Shown piece after piece: positions 16,267 through 24,240 of a stretch of 64,000 nt of DNA. A program made the position numbers and the translations under genes. Source of the stretch: Gracilibacillus alcaliphilus (lineage in GTDB: Bacteria; Bacillota; Bacilli; Bacillales; Amphibacillaceae); NCBI RefSeq assembly GCF_016909015.1, contig NZ_JAFBFA010000001.1:282313-346312 (forward strand). Direction: 5' to 3'. Every line of letters begins with the position of its first letter. Position 1 is the stretch's first letter. The notes under the pieces are model-generated. The model was not told the DNA's origin and did not search any database. It worked only from the letters and a program-made list of their open reading frames with translations.

Positions 16267-18672
16267 ATGAAACGGAATTTGGTAATGATTGGTAATGGGA
16301 TGGCTGGAGTTAGGTGCATCGAAGAAATTTTGAAGAGAAATAGTGAAATGTTTAAGATAACAATTATAGGTGATGAACATTATCCAAACTATAACAGAAT
16401 CATGCTCTCACATGTTTTACAAGGAAAGACAGAGATTTCTGATATCCATATTAATGATTGGCAATGGTATGACGATCATAATATTACACTATTTACCGGG
16501 GAGAGAGTTACCGAAATTAATCCGACAGAAAAAGAAGTAATCACCGATCAGGGAAAACACGTTTCTTACGATGAATTAATTATTGCTACCGGTTCTAGTG
16601 CCTTTATTCTCCCGGTGCCTGGAAGCGGTTTGGAAGGTGTTATTGGTTTTCGAAATATCGAAGATACGGAATTGATGCTGGAAGCTGCCAGACAATATAA
16701 AAAGGCTATAGTCATTGGTGGTGGTTTACTTGGATTAGAAGCTGCTCGAGGTTTAATGGATCAGGGAATGGATGTGCAAGTAGTCCACTTACTATCCAGT
16801 TTAATGGAACAGCAATTAGATCCTTCTGCAGCCAAGATGTTAAAAAAGGATCTAGAAGCTCAGGGGATGCAGTTTTTAATGGAAAAGCAAACAACCGAGA
16901 TTTATGGTAACGAGCGAGTAGAAGGAATTCATTTTTCTGACGGAACTTCTGTCGAGTGTGACCTAGTTGTGATGGCTGTTGGAATTAAACCTAATATCCA
17001 ATTGGCAAAACACGCCGGACTGCAAGTCAATCGAGGTATTGTCGTTAATGAGTATATGCAAACATCTGCCCCTGCTATTTATGCAGTAGGTGAATGTGCG
17101 GAACACAATGGCATTACTTACGGTTTAGTTGCTCCGTTATATGAACAAGGAATTACCCTTGCTGAACATATAACCAATAGCGAGACAAATGGATATCAAG
17201 GAAGTATCCTGTCTACACAATTAAAAGTAGCAGGCTGTGATTTGTTCTCAGGAGGCAAAATTGCGGAAGATGACCAGACGGAAGCTATTATTGTTCACGA
17301 TCAGTTTGCAGGTGTTTATAAAAAGATACTTGTCACTGATAACAAGGTGGTTGGTGTCGTACTGTACGGCGATGCGTCTGACGGAACCAGATTGTTTAGT
17401 ATGTTGAAAAAAGGTACAGATATAAGCGGATTTACTAGTGCCGCAGTTCTTCAAAAGGCTGGAGAAGATACATTGGATGAAATGATTACCGATATGAGCG
17501 CAGAAGAAACAGTCTGTGGCTGTAATGGTGTTACCAAAGGTGCGATTGTACAGAGCATTTTAGAACAAGATTTAAAGACATACGAAGAAGTAAAGACCTG
17601 TACTAAAGCTGGTTCTTCTTGCGGGAAATGCCGGGGAGTTGTGGAAGCCATCCTTGCCCATACATTAGGTGATGGCTTTGATCCAGAAGCGGAGAAACCA
17701 GGTATGTGCCCATGTACACCGTTAACACGTGATGAAGTAGTGGCTGAAATCAAAGAAAAAGGGCTGCAATCTCCAAAAGAGGTGCGCCATGTGCTCAAAT
17801 TTAAGAATGAAGAAGGGTGTCCAACTTGTCGTCCTGCTCTTAACTACTATATGAGAATGCTTATGCCAGAGCAATATGAGGATGATAAAGCCTCTCGTTT
17901 TGTCAATGAGCGGATGAATGGAAATATCCAGAATAATGGTACCTTCTCGGTTGTTCCACGGATGTATGGCGGTACTACTACAGGTGATGACCTTATTCGA
18001 TTAGGCGAAGTAGCCAACAAATACAATGTGCCATTAGTTAAAATCACAGGTGCCAGTCGTGTTGGTTTATATGGAGTGAAGAAGGAAGATGTACCACGTG
18101 TGTGGGAGGATCTTGGCATGCGCTCTGGCTATGCTTACTCTAAATCACTCCGTAATGTTAAATCTTGTGTCGGCTCCCGTTTTTGCCGCTTTGGTACGCA
18201 AGATTCCCTAGGATTAGGTATTAGACTGGAACAGGAAATCGAAATGGTCGATACGCCGCATAAGATGAAGATGGGTGTATCTGGTTGTCCGCGTAATTGT
18301 GCAGAAGTGTTAACGAAAGACTTTGGAGTAGTATGTGTGGAAAATGGTTATCAGCTGTATCTAGGAGGAAATGGCGGGACAGAAGTTCGTGAAGGTGACA
18401 CGTTTATCACTGTGGCAACGGAAGAGGAAGTGATAATGATGGCAAAAGCCTTTACACAATATTATCGTGAAACAGGTATTTATAACGAAAGAACAGCACC
18501 ATGGGTAGAGAGAATCGGCTTAGACAACATTAAGATTGCGTTATTGGATAAAGTACAACATGCTGAACTGGTAGAGCGTTTTAATCAAGCAAAAGCCACA
18601 TATGAAGAAGCTTGGGCAAGTGCTCTTCAAGATCAAAAACAAAAAGAGCTGTTTGAAATTATTAAAAAATAA
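16267..18672 (+). CDS. nirB: Assimilatory-type nitrite reductase large subunit (NADH)
   Basis: 801 residues; ATG 16267 follows TGGAGGGAG. Order of domains: FAD/NADH-binding reductase (GNGMAGVRCIEEI at the start, VIGGGLLGLEAARGL near 155), two BFD-like [2Fe-2S] regions (CGCNGVTKG..CGKCR and CPCTP..CPTC), then the sulfite/nitrite reductase core. The siroheme-[4Fe-4S] ligands are in CVGSRFCRFG and GCPRNCAEV. It reduces nitrite to ammonium with NADH in the cytoplasm, together with NirD. No nitrate reductase or siroheme genes are in the window. The equivalent in B. subtilis is NasD. Tandem redox-type operators lie before it. Confidence 0.95.
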   Translation: MKRNLVMIGNGMAGVRCIEEILKRNSEMFKITIIGDEHYPNYNRIMLSHVLQGKTEISDIHINDWQWYDDHNITLFTGERVTEINPTEKEVITDQGKHVSYDELIIATGSSAFILPVPGSGLEGVIGFRNIEDTELMLEAARQYKKAIVIGGGLLGLEAARGLMDQGMDVQVVHLLSSLMEQQLDPSAAKMLKKDLEAQGMQFLMEKQTTEIYGNERVEGIHFSDGTSVECDLVVMAVGIKPNIQLAKHAGLQVNRGIVVNEYMQTSAPAIYAVGECAEHNGITYGLVAPLYEQGITLAEHITNSETNGYQGSILSTQLKVAGCDLFSGGKIAEDDQTEAIIVHDQFAGVYKKILVTDNKVVGVVLYGDASDGTRLFSMLKKGTDISGFTSAAVLQKAGEDTLDEMITDMSAEETVCGCNGVTKGAIVQSILEQDLKTYEEVKTCTKAGSSCGKCRGVVEAILAHTLGDGFDPEAEKPGMCPCTPLTRDEVVAEIKEKGLQSPKEVRHVLKFKNEEGCPTCRPALNYYMRMLMPEQYEDDKASRFVNERMNGNIQNNGTFSVVPRMYGGTTTGDDLIRLGEVANKYNVPLVKITGASRVGLYGVKKEDVPRVWEDLGMRSGYAYSKSLRNVKSCVGSRFCRFGTQDSLGLGIRLEQEIEMVDTPHKMKMGVSGCPRNCAEVLTKDFGVVCVENGYQLYLGGNGGTEVREGDTFITVATEEEVIMMAKAFTQYYRETGIYNERTAPWVERIGLDNIKIALLDKVQHAELVERFNQAKATYEEAWASALQDQKQKELFEIIKK

Positions 18673-18732
18673 GCACAACAAGCTCTTTATCTGACACTGT
18701 GCTTTGGTTCATTTAAGGTAGGAGGTTATCAT

Positions 18733-19050
18733 ATGGGAGCTACCAAAGAAAAAGTGAAGATTATGAAATTAGAAGATCTGCCAAAGCAAATTGGCAAAGA
18801 AGTGCATGTGAATGGCAAATCTATCGCTCTTTTTCAGCTAAGTAACGGAGAAGTTCGAGCAATTGGCAGCAGGTGTCCGCATACAAATGGGCCATTAGCC
18901 GAAGGGATTGTCTCTGGAGAATTTGTCTTTTGCCCTTTGCAAAACTGGAAAATTTCTTTAAACACTGGCGAGGTGCAAAAGCCGGATGATGGTGCTGTAC
19001 CAACCTATACAGCAGAAGTTGACAATGGCTATGTATATATAACGGTGTAA
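18733..19050 (+). CDS. nirD: Nitrite reductase small subunit
   Basis: 105 residues with a Rieske fold. The first ligand box CPH (Cys48, His50) is kept. In the second box CPLQNW the usual His is replaced by Gln70, leaving Cys67 alone, so a normal [2Fe-2S] Rieske cluster may not form; some NirD proteins likewise lack cluster ligands. It is the partner of NirB in the cytoplasmic enzyme. GTAGGAGG precedes ATG, and the gene lies 60 bp after nirB in the same operon. Confidence 0.9.
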   Translation: MGATKEKVKIMKLEDLPKQIGKEVHVNGKSIALFQLSNGEVRAIGSRCPHTNGPLAEGIVSGEFVFCPLQNWKISLNTGEVQKPDDGAVPTYTAEVDNGYVYITV

Positions 19051-19116
19051 GTGATGCAACATCAACAAGGGGAAGATGTGGAATGCCTGACACATCGAGT
19101 ATAGGAGGAATTCACA

Positions 19117-19929
19117 GTGATGGAAACAATAACAACATTAAGCAACACTGCCGTTTCCAAAGTAAATCAACTAAAGACTAGTAAAAGCAAATATTTTATC
19201 TTGGCAATGCTTGCCGGTTTATTTGTCGGGCTTGGTATTGTATTAATCTTTACCATCGGCGGTTTGTTAGAGCCATATAATTTTCCTGGAACTAAAATTA
19301 TTATGGGAATTTCCTTCGGTATCGCCTTGAGTCTGGTGATCATGGCTGGTGCTGATCTTTTTACAGGTAATAATATGACGATGACCATCGGTTTTTTAAC
19401 GAAAAAGACGACTGCTTTAGACGCGGGGAACATTTGGATGTATAGTTATCTTGGTAATTTTGCCGGTTCTGTTTTGGTAGCTGCACTATTCTTTTATTCT
19501 GGTCTGGCTGCAGGTGAAACAGCTAATTACATCACTTCTGCAGCAAGTACTAAGATGAATGCCCCATTTATGGAATTGTTTGTTCGAGGTATTCTTTGTA
19601 ATATTCTAGTCTGTTTAGCCGTATGGTGTTCCTTTAAGCTGAAAGATGAGACGGCGAAACTAATCATGATCTTCTGGTGTTTATTTGCCTTTATTACAAC
19701 TGGTTTTGAACACAGTGTTGCCAATATGACTTTGTTATCTCTTGCTTTAATGGTCCCTCATCCAGAAACAGTGACCTTTGCTGGTTTATTCGCTAATTTA
19801 ATACCTGTATCACTTGGTAATATTGTAGGAGGTGCTGTCTTTATTGGAGCTGCCTACTGGTACGGTATAACTGATAAACGCAGCAAGGTACAGACCGCAA
19901 TGAATCATAAGTTGAAAAAGGAAGCATAG
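19117..19929 (+). CDS. nirC: Formate/nitrite transporter family channel
   Basis: About 270 residues with six membrane helices and FNT-family signatures: GADLFTGNNMTMTIGFL, GNFAGSVLVAALF, GILCNILVCLAVW and GFEHSVANMT (the conserved pore His region). It imports nitrite or exports it for the NirBD reductase. GTG 19117 sits eight bases after AGGAGG; ATG 19120 is an alternative. It is the third gene of the nitrite block and ends at a terminator. Confidence 0.9.
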   Translation: MMETITTLSNTAVSKVNQLKTSKSKYFILAMLAGLFVGLGIVLIFTIGGLLEPYNFPGTKIIMGISFGIALSLVIMAGADLFTGNNMTMTIGFLTKKTTALDAGNIWMYSYLGNFAGSVLVAALFFYSGLAAGETANYITSAASTKMNAPFMELFVRGILCNILVCLAVWCSFKLKDETAKLIMIFWCLFAFITTGFEHSVANMTLLSLALMVPHPETVTFAGLFANLIPVSLGNIVGGAVFIGAAYWYGITDKRSKVQTAMNHKLKKEA

Positions 19930-19944
19930 ATATAAACCGTGTCT

Positions 19945-19980
19945 AGGCCTTCTTTAAATAATTTTACGTAAAGAAGGCCT
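19945..19980. terminator. Bidirectional terminator overlapping Rrf2 stop
   Basis: Perfect 12-base arms AGGCCTTCTTTA and TAAAGAAGGCCT lie after nirC. The convergent Rrf2 gene ends in the loop, so its last codons form one arm. Confidence 0.85.
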
Positions 19981-20455
19981 TTGCTGCTTCTATTCGTTCG
20001 CTTGGCAAGTGATCTTTCAAATCTTCATTTAACCAAGCCAGCGTTTTACTGCTTAAATAATCACGCATCTGCTGTTCTGCCTCAAGCATGACCTTATTAA
20101 TTGTACAGATCGAATGTACATCACAGGAATCACATGTCTTATCACGCCGGTAGGCAAAATTCTCTCTGATATTCTTACATTGAAATATTGGCTTGTGTCC
20201 CTCAATCGCTTGGATCACATCCCAAAAGGAAATATCTTTTGGATTTTTTTGAAGCCGATATCCCCCTTTTACCCCAGGTACCGAACTGACAATTCCTGCT
20301 TTCGCCAATTTGCCAAATACTTTCGATAGATATGTTTCGGACAGTCCTTGAAACTCAGCTAGCTTTTTTATGCCAATACTGTCCTCTTCAGGCACATCTA
20401 TAAGATAAACAAGACTATGCAGTGCATACTCCACCATAACACTATATTTCATCAT
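19964..20455 (-). CDS. Rrf2-family regulator with Cys cluster
   Basis: 163 residues. N-terminal winged helix (YALHSLVYLIDV, LSETYLSKVFGKLAKAGIV, GGYRL) is typical of Rrf2/IscR/NsrR proteins. A Cys array, FQCK followed by TCDSCDVHSIC, gives four Cys suited to an iron-sulfur or redox switch. The array differs from B. subtilis NsrR. Position between nirC and the AhpD-like gene suggests sensing of nitrosative or oxidative stress, which is inference. The start is ATG 20455 or 20452. Confidence 0.85.
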   Translation of the reverse strand: MMKYSVMVEYALHSLVYLIDVPEEDSIGIKKLAEFQGLSETYLSKVFGKLAKAGIVSSVPGVKGGYRLQKNPKDISFWDVIQAIEGHKPIFQCKNIRENFAYRRDKTCDSCDVHSICTINKVMLEAEQQMRDYLSSKTLAWLNEDLKDHLPSERIEAAKAFFT

Positions 20456-20584
20456 TTCACCTACTTCTAAAACTGAGAGATTGCTTAAGCGTGTTGCATA
20501 TACCTGTATAGTAACATATTTCTGAAAAAAGTAAGCAAAATTAATTTGACAAAAGCTAAAAATAAGTCTATATTATAGATAATA

Positions 20585-20615
20585 TTAATCGTCGATTAAA
20601 TTAATCCATGATTAA
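20585..20615. promoter_or_regulatory. Two tandem palindromes before ahpD-like gene
   Basis: TTAATCGTCGATTAA (20585-20599) and TTAATCCATGATTAA (20601-20615) are perfect palindromes 16 bp apart, just after a candidate promoter (TTGACA near 20546, TATTAT near 20571). Downstream placement suggests a repressor, plausibly the adjacent Rrf2 protein. Confidence 0.6.
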
Positions 20616-20698
20616 TTCGATCTTTAATGTGCGGAGTGAAATCTGCCAGCTTTTTTGAAAACAAAAAGTTGATCTAAATAAAGGAGGAAGAAACGTAT

Positions 20699-21136
20699 AT
20701 GACACAGCGAATGAATTATTTTGAACTTGCACCTGAAGCAGTGAGAATGATGAGGGAGATAGAAAAGTATACGAGAAAAAGCAGTATCGACAGAACAGTT
20801 CAAGAATTAGTGAAAATCCGTGCCTCACAAATAAATGGCTGTGCATTTTGCATCAATATGCACACGGCAGAGGCAAGACAGATCGGCGTAACCGAACAAC
20901 GTCTTTATTGTATTAGTGCGTGGAGAGATTGTATGTTTTATTCTGACAAAGAAAAGGCTGCTTTGGAATTAGCCGAACAAATTACGCTTATCTCAGAAAG
21001 CCATGTCTCTGATCATTTATACCAACATGTGCGTCAATATTATACCGAGAAAGAGTATCTGGATTTAATTGTACTGATTAATCAAATTAACAGCTGGAAT
21101 CGACTTTCTATTGCGGCAGGAAATATGGCGGAGTAA
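20699..21136 (+). CDS. AhpD-like / carboxymuconolactone decarboxylase family
   Basis: 145 residues of the CMD/AhpD fold. The redox motif CAFCINMH (CxxC followed by His) matches the AhpD active site, which supports peroxidase or thiol-disulfide activity. The N-terminal part resembles YnjA-type proteins. ATG 20699 follows AAAGGAGGAAG. Palindromic operators lie upstream and an Rrf2 regulator is divergent, so it probably belongs to an oxidative or nitrosative stress response. Confidence 0.87.
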   Translation: MTQRMNYFELAPEAVRMMREIEKYTRKSSIDRTVQELVKIRASQINGCAFCINMHTAEARQIGVTEQRLYCISAWRDCMFYSDKEKAALELAEQITLISESHVSDHLYQHVRQYYTEKEYLDLIVLINQINSWNRLSIAAGNMAE

Positions 21137-21181
21137 TCAAAAAAGACAACAAGACTTCCTTCAGCAGAATCTTCTGTGTTG

Positions 21182-21230
21182 AATGAATCATAAGTTAAAA
21201 AAGGAAACCTAAATATAAATAGTCTAAACG
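21182..21230 (+). repeat. Second copy of the nirC 3' end
   Basis: AATGAATCATAAGTT followed by AAAAAGGAA and ATATAAA repeats the last codons and downstream bases of nirC (19899-19946) with a few changes. The Rrf2 and AhpD-like genes lie between the two copies. Confidence 0.7.
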
Positions 21231-21288
21231 TAAGAAAACTCAGCACATATTTTCGTAGTATCAGCATTTATATTAGTGGCCTATACCG

Positions 21289-21314
21289 ACTTATCGCCAA
21301 CATTGGCGATAAGT
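21289..21314. terminator. Perfect 26-bp palindrome, likely terminator
   Basis: Twelve-base arms ACTTATCGCCAA and TTGGCGATAAGT around CA, followed by TGAGTTTTT, downstream of the AhpD-like gene. It could also be a protein site because of its near-zero loop. Confidence 0.55.
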
Positions 21315-21359
21315 TGAGTTTTTAAATATATAAGAAAGCATAAAAAATGGGCGTGTAAT

Positions 21360-21547
21360 CGCTCCAGAAATAGGCTCCGCGTTCCATGGGCTTGCGCTCA
21401 GCCTCCTCAGAAAAGAAGAGCCCTTTTCTTGCGGGGTCTTCCCACTGCGCTTCGATGCTCAGGACGTGCAAGTGCAGGCGTTGCGACAGAACGTCGAGGT
21501 TTTTAGTCTGCGATCATCTAGGAGAGTCTCCGCCTATTTCTTCCGCT
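21360..21547. repeat. GC-rich Bacillaceae intergenic repeat
   Basis: A GC-rich block of about 190 bp in an AT-rich setting. Inverted ends AGAAATAGGC and GCCTATTTCT bound it. The core contains GAGGAGGCTGAG and GACCCCGCAAGAAAAG (reverse strand), a combination I recognise from intergenic repeats common in Bacillus and Halobacillus relatives and often mis-annotated as small proteins. It may fold as an RNA. No function is established. Confidence 0.7.
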
Positions 21548-21649
21548 AGCCATAAGGAAGTGTATGTTCTATTCCAAAAGATAGCGAAAAAAGGGAAAAG
21601 GTTGCAGATGTCAGGGAATCAGTCTATCTATCTTTTGGAAAGAAATAAA

Positions 21650-22590
21650 AATAATCAATAATAACGAATGCTGCTACAGACAGATTCTCGACTGGTATCG
21701 TATAATGTGAAAATGCAAAAGGAGAGAATTGCATGATCGACCAATCGATAAGACCGCTTTCCCATACCACCTCTAACAAACTAAACAATCCTCACAGCCC
21801 CCAGGACAGGGCTGATATTTTTGGTATGAAACCATATAGCAGGCTGAATACTCCAATACGGGTCCATACAGCTGAAATTTTAATAACACCCATGATCAAA
21901 ATCTGCCAAAATTCACTTCCCCAGTTCCAAGATACAGCACTATAAATAAGGCCTCCGATGACTCCCATCAGAGTAAGCAAAAGGGCTGAACCACACAATC
22001 CAACAAGGGTAAAGCTCATCATATAAGATTTTCTATTCACTTGTTTATCTAGAATAATTTCGTTACGGCCATCCATTTCCTCTTTCTTCAAGCCATTTAA
22101 AGCAATTAATGAATATAGACCAATAAAAAGAGACATGATGTAAATGCCAATGCTGACAAAAAGTAAGCCTAACGGTATCTCAACCATCCAATTATCTCCC
22201 GTGATTTCTGCAAGCAGTGAACTGATTTCTCCAGATATGCTGGGAGATACAGCTGCAAATGCTCCAATGTAAAGAATGACAGTGACAGCCCATCCGATAA
22301 GCATGCCTCGATGGGTTTTCCAAGCTAAGGCAAATGGATTTTTAAATGCAGGGGCAGCTTCTGCTGGACCGGCCTGACCCATGAAAATAGCTCCACCGAT
22401 ATCTCTTTTAGTAGAAAAGAAATAAGTCAGAATAAGAGGAAATAGAGAAATTACAAACAAGGGGAATGAACCCAAGAATATTTTCATCAGCAAATGGAGA
22501 GGTATAGTCCATGAAATAGGGGAAAGCCATTTAAGAAAAAGATCACTTCCCGAAAGTTGACCGGACCAAGATATGGTGTTGATATAACTC
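21650..22590 (-). pseudogene. ABC-2 exporter permease, truncated and broken
   Basis: The open part (22590-21792) reads LSGSDLFLKWLSPISWTIPL through several membrane helices to ISALSWGL, then TGA at 21792-21794, then in the same frame GLFSLLEVVWESGLIDWSI, and after a frameshift SPFAFSHYTIPVENLSVAAF. This resembles the second half of the roughly 530-residue ABC permeases annotated as exporters of polyketide antibiotics. The N-terminal half and start codon are missing, and the 3' end runs toward the GC-rich repeat. It is non-functional. Confidence 0.7.
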
Positions 22591-22693
22591 TAATTCATTC
22601 CGTATTCTATCAGGGATTTTACAATTCGAGACTAAATAATCTCTATGCCACTTACTTGGTATGGTGCTTATTTTTCGAGGAAATTAGATTTGA

Positions 22694-22753
22694 TTGACAT
22701 AGGAGTGGTAAACAGATAAAATAACATATAACAAATGTTAGTTACCACTAACA
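22694..22753 (+). promoter_or_regulatory. tetR promoter and operator
   Basis: TTGACA (22694-22699), 17-bp spacer and TAAAAT (22717-22722), then the palindrome TGTTAGT-TACC-ACTAACA at 22736-22753. The same arms recur at 24203-24224 before the NAD(P)-binding gene, so this is probably the TetR operator and the gene represses itself. Confidence 0.75.
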
Positions 22754-22774
22754 ATCATTTAGGGGGCAGATGTA

Positions 22775-23365
22775 ATGCATGAACAGAAAATAAGCACAGC
22801 CGACCGGATTCTTCAAGCAGCTCTTCAGTTGATGAAGGATAAGGGCTTTAATTTAGTTACTATAAAGGAAATAGCTGATGCAGCCAATGTAAGTGAAATG
22901 ACCGTATTTCGTCACTTTGAAACAAAAAAAGGGGTGCTAGAAGCAGCGATTGAAAAAAATAAAGTGGTTCCTAGCTTTAAACATACCTTTACGAAACATA
23001 TCACATGGGAACTGGAACAGGATTTGTCACTGATCGCTCATGCCTATCTGGATGTAATGGAAGGAAATGAGTCTATTTGTTTAATTGCCATTCAAGAACG
23101 TTTTACACTGCCGGAATTAGCGGATTTAATTTCTGATCACACAGAACAATTAAAAGTAGCCATTACAGAATATTTTGATCAAATGCAGGCCAAGGGAAAA
23201 ATGATGACGTTAGATTCCTATACGCAAGCTTCCATGTTCTTAGCGATGCTGTTTAGTTTTTTTATGTCCACCGCTTTATGGGAAAAGAGGTTTATCAATA
23301 TGGCCAAGGAAGAGTTTATAGCAAATAGTGTGAGAACATTTTGCCATGGAATTAAAAAACAGTGA
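22775..23365 (+). CDS. TetR-family repressor
   Basis: 196 residues. N-terminal HTH: ADRILQAALQLMKDKGFNLV, TIKEIADAANVSEMTVFRHF, the classic TetR layout. The C-terminal ligand domain is unassigned. Its own promoter and a second promoter 1.4 kb downstream carry matching TGTTAGT palindromes, so the regulon is probably this operon (DUF6220-like membrane protein and CuA lipoprotein) plus the NAD(P)-binding protein. GGGGGC precedes ATG. Confidence 0.9.
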   Translation: MHEQKISTADRILQAALQLMKDKGFNLVTIKEIADAANVSEMTVFRHFETKKGVLEAAIEKNKVVPSFKHTFTKHITWELEQDLSLIAHAYLDVMEGNESICLIAIQERFTLPELADLISDHTEQLKVAITEYFDQMQAKGKMMTLDSYTQASMFLAMLFSFFMSTALWEKRFINMAKEEFIANSVRTFCHGIKKQ

Positions 23366-23379
23366 AAGGAGGTGAGAAA

Positions 23380-23763
23380 TTGTCAAATCAAGCTGACAAA
23401 ATTCAGTATTCCAGACGTTTTTTTCTTATTTTAGCATGGATATTTGCAGTATGTATCACAGTGCAAACCTTTCTTGCTGGTTTGGCTATTTTTACAAACC
23501 ATTCCTATTGGGCATATCACACCACATTCGCTATTTGGTTTCAGTTTATCCCTATCCTCATGTTAGTGCTGGCCTTTATGGGACAGTTGTCCAAGCGTAT
23601 ACAATGGCAGGTTACAGGGTTATTTCTCCTTATTGTTCCACTTCAGTATGTCAGTGTTCATGTTCCAGGTATAGGTGCTATACACCCGGTTATTGCGTTG
23701 GTTCTCTTTTGGTTGATAGTGATCATCATACAAAAAGTGAGCAGGTTAAACAAGAATGTATAG
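23380..23763 (+). CDS. Four-helix membrane protein (DUF6220-like)
   Basis: About 127 residues with four membrane helices. TTG 23380 is preferred: AAAGGAGGTGAG lies seven bases upstream, and an earlier GTG overlaps the TetR stop. The arrangement (RRFFLILAWIFAVCITVQTFLAGLA, HTTFAIWFQ..PILMLVLAF, HVPGIGAIHPVIALVLFWLI) resembles DUF6220 proteins, which have conserved His in helices. Role unknown; possibly heme or copper related given the CuA protein next door. Confidence 0.7.
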   Translation: MSNQADKIQYSRRFFLILAWIFAVCITVQTFLAGLAIFTNHSYWAYHTTFAIWFQFIPILMLVLAFMGQLSKRIQWQVTGLFLLIVPLQYVSVHVPGIGAIHPVIALVLFWLIVIIIQKVSRLNKNV

Positions 23764-23802
23764 CAGGTTTGCAAAGTCATCATAAAAAAATGGAGGGAGG
23801 GA

Positions 23803-24162
23803 ATGAAGATGCATAAGATACTGGTTACGCTATTATTGCTTGCATTGATGCTAATAGCCTCCTGTGGAAGCGGGAATAATGCAGCCGAAGAGGAAATAAA
23901 TGAAGAGACAGAAATCGTAAATATTCAAGCTTCTAATTGGGAATTTGACCAAGAAGCATATACTGTCTCAGCTGGAGAAATAGCCGTTCATCTCTCTAAT
24001 GAAGAAGGCTATCATGGTATTGAGGTGGAAGGTACAGATATCTCAATAGATGGAGATGGTTCCATGATTACTACACTAGAAGCTGGTGAGTATGTGATTA
24101 GATGTTCTATCCCTTGTGGGGAAGGTCATAACGATATGACAGCCACCCTAATTGTTCAATAG
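23803..24162 (+). CDS. CuA-type cupredoxin lipoprotein
   Basis: 119 residues: lipoprotein signal with lipobox IASC (Cys21), a short acidic linker, then one cupredoxin domain. The motif CSIPCGEGHNDM gives Cys101, Cys105, His109 and Met112, and His71 (GYHGIE) precedes it. This is the full CuA ligand set of cytochrome c oxidase subunit II. The subunit II transmembrane helices are absent, so it is a lipid-anchored single-domain CuA protein outside the membrane. It may carry electrons or copper. It sits in the TetR operon, not beside oxidase genes. Confidence 0.82.
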   Translation: MKMHKILVTLLLLALMLIASCGSGNNAAEEEINEETEIVNIQASNWEFDQEAYTVSAGEIAVHLSNEEGYHGIEVEGTDISIDGDGSMITTLEAGEYVIRCSIPCGEGHNDMTATLIVQ

Positions 24163-24202
24163 CTTCTCTGAAGTTCTGCGCTTGAAAAATTCTTGAAATA
24201 AA

Positions 24203-24224
24203 TGTTAGTTATCAATAACTAACA
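24203..24224 (+). promoter_or_regulatory. Second TetR-type operator
   Basis: Perfect palindrome with arms TGTTAGTTAT and ATAACTAACA around CA, 17 bases before the next gene's ATG. It shares the TGTTAGT/ACTAACA arms with the tetR operator. Confidence 0.75.
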
Positions 24225-24240
24225 AATAGAGGTGTTGATG

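Noticed and set aside
21386..21661. Open frame of 91 codons with many Cys and Ser across the GC-rich repeat
   Set aside because: It is translation of the non-coding repeat; similar spurious frames arise wherever this repeat occurs.
23436..23816. Overlapping plus-strand frame of 126 codons
   Set aside because: It is a shadow of the DUF6220-like gene, which has the ribosome site and hydrophobic pattern.
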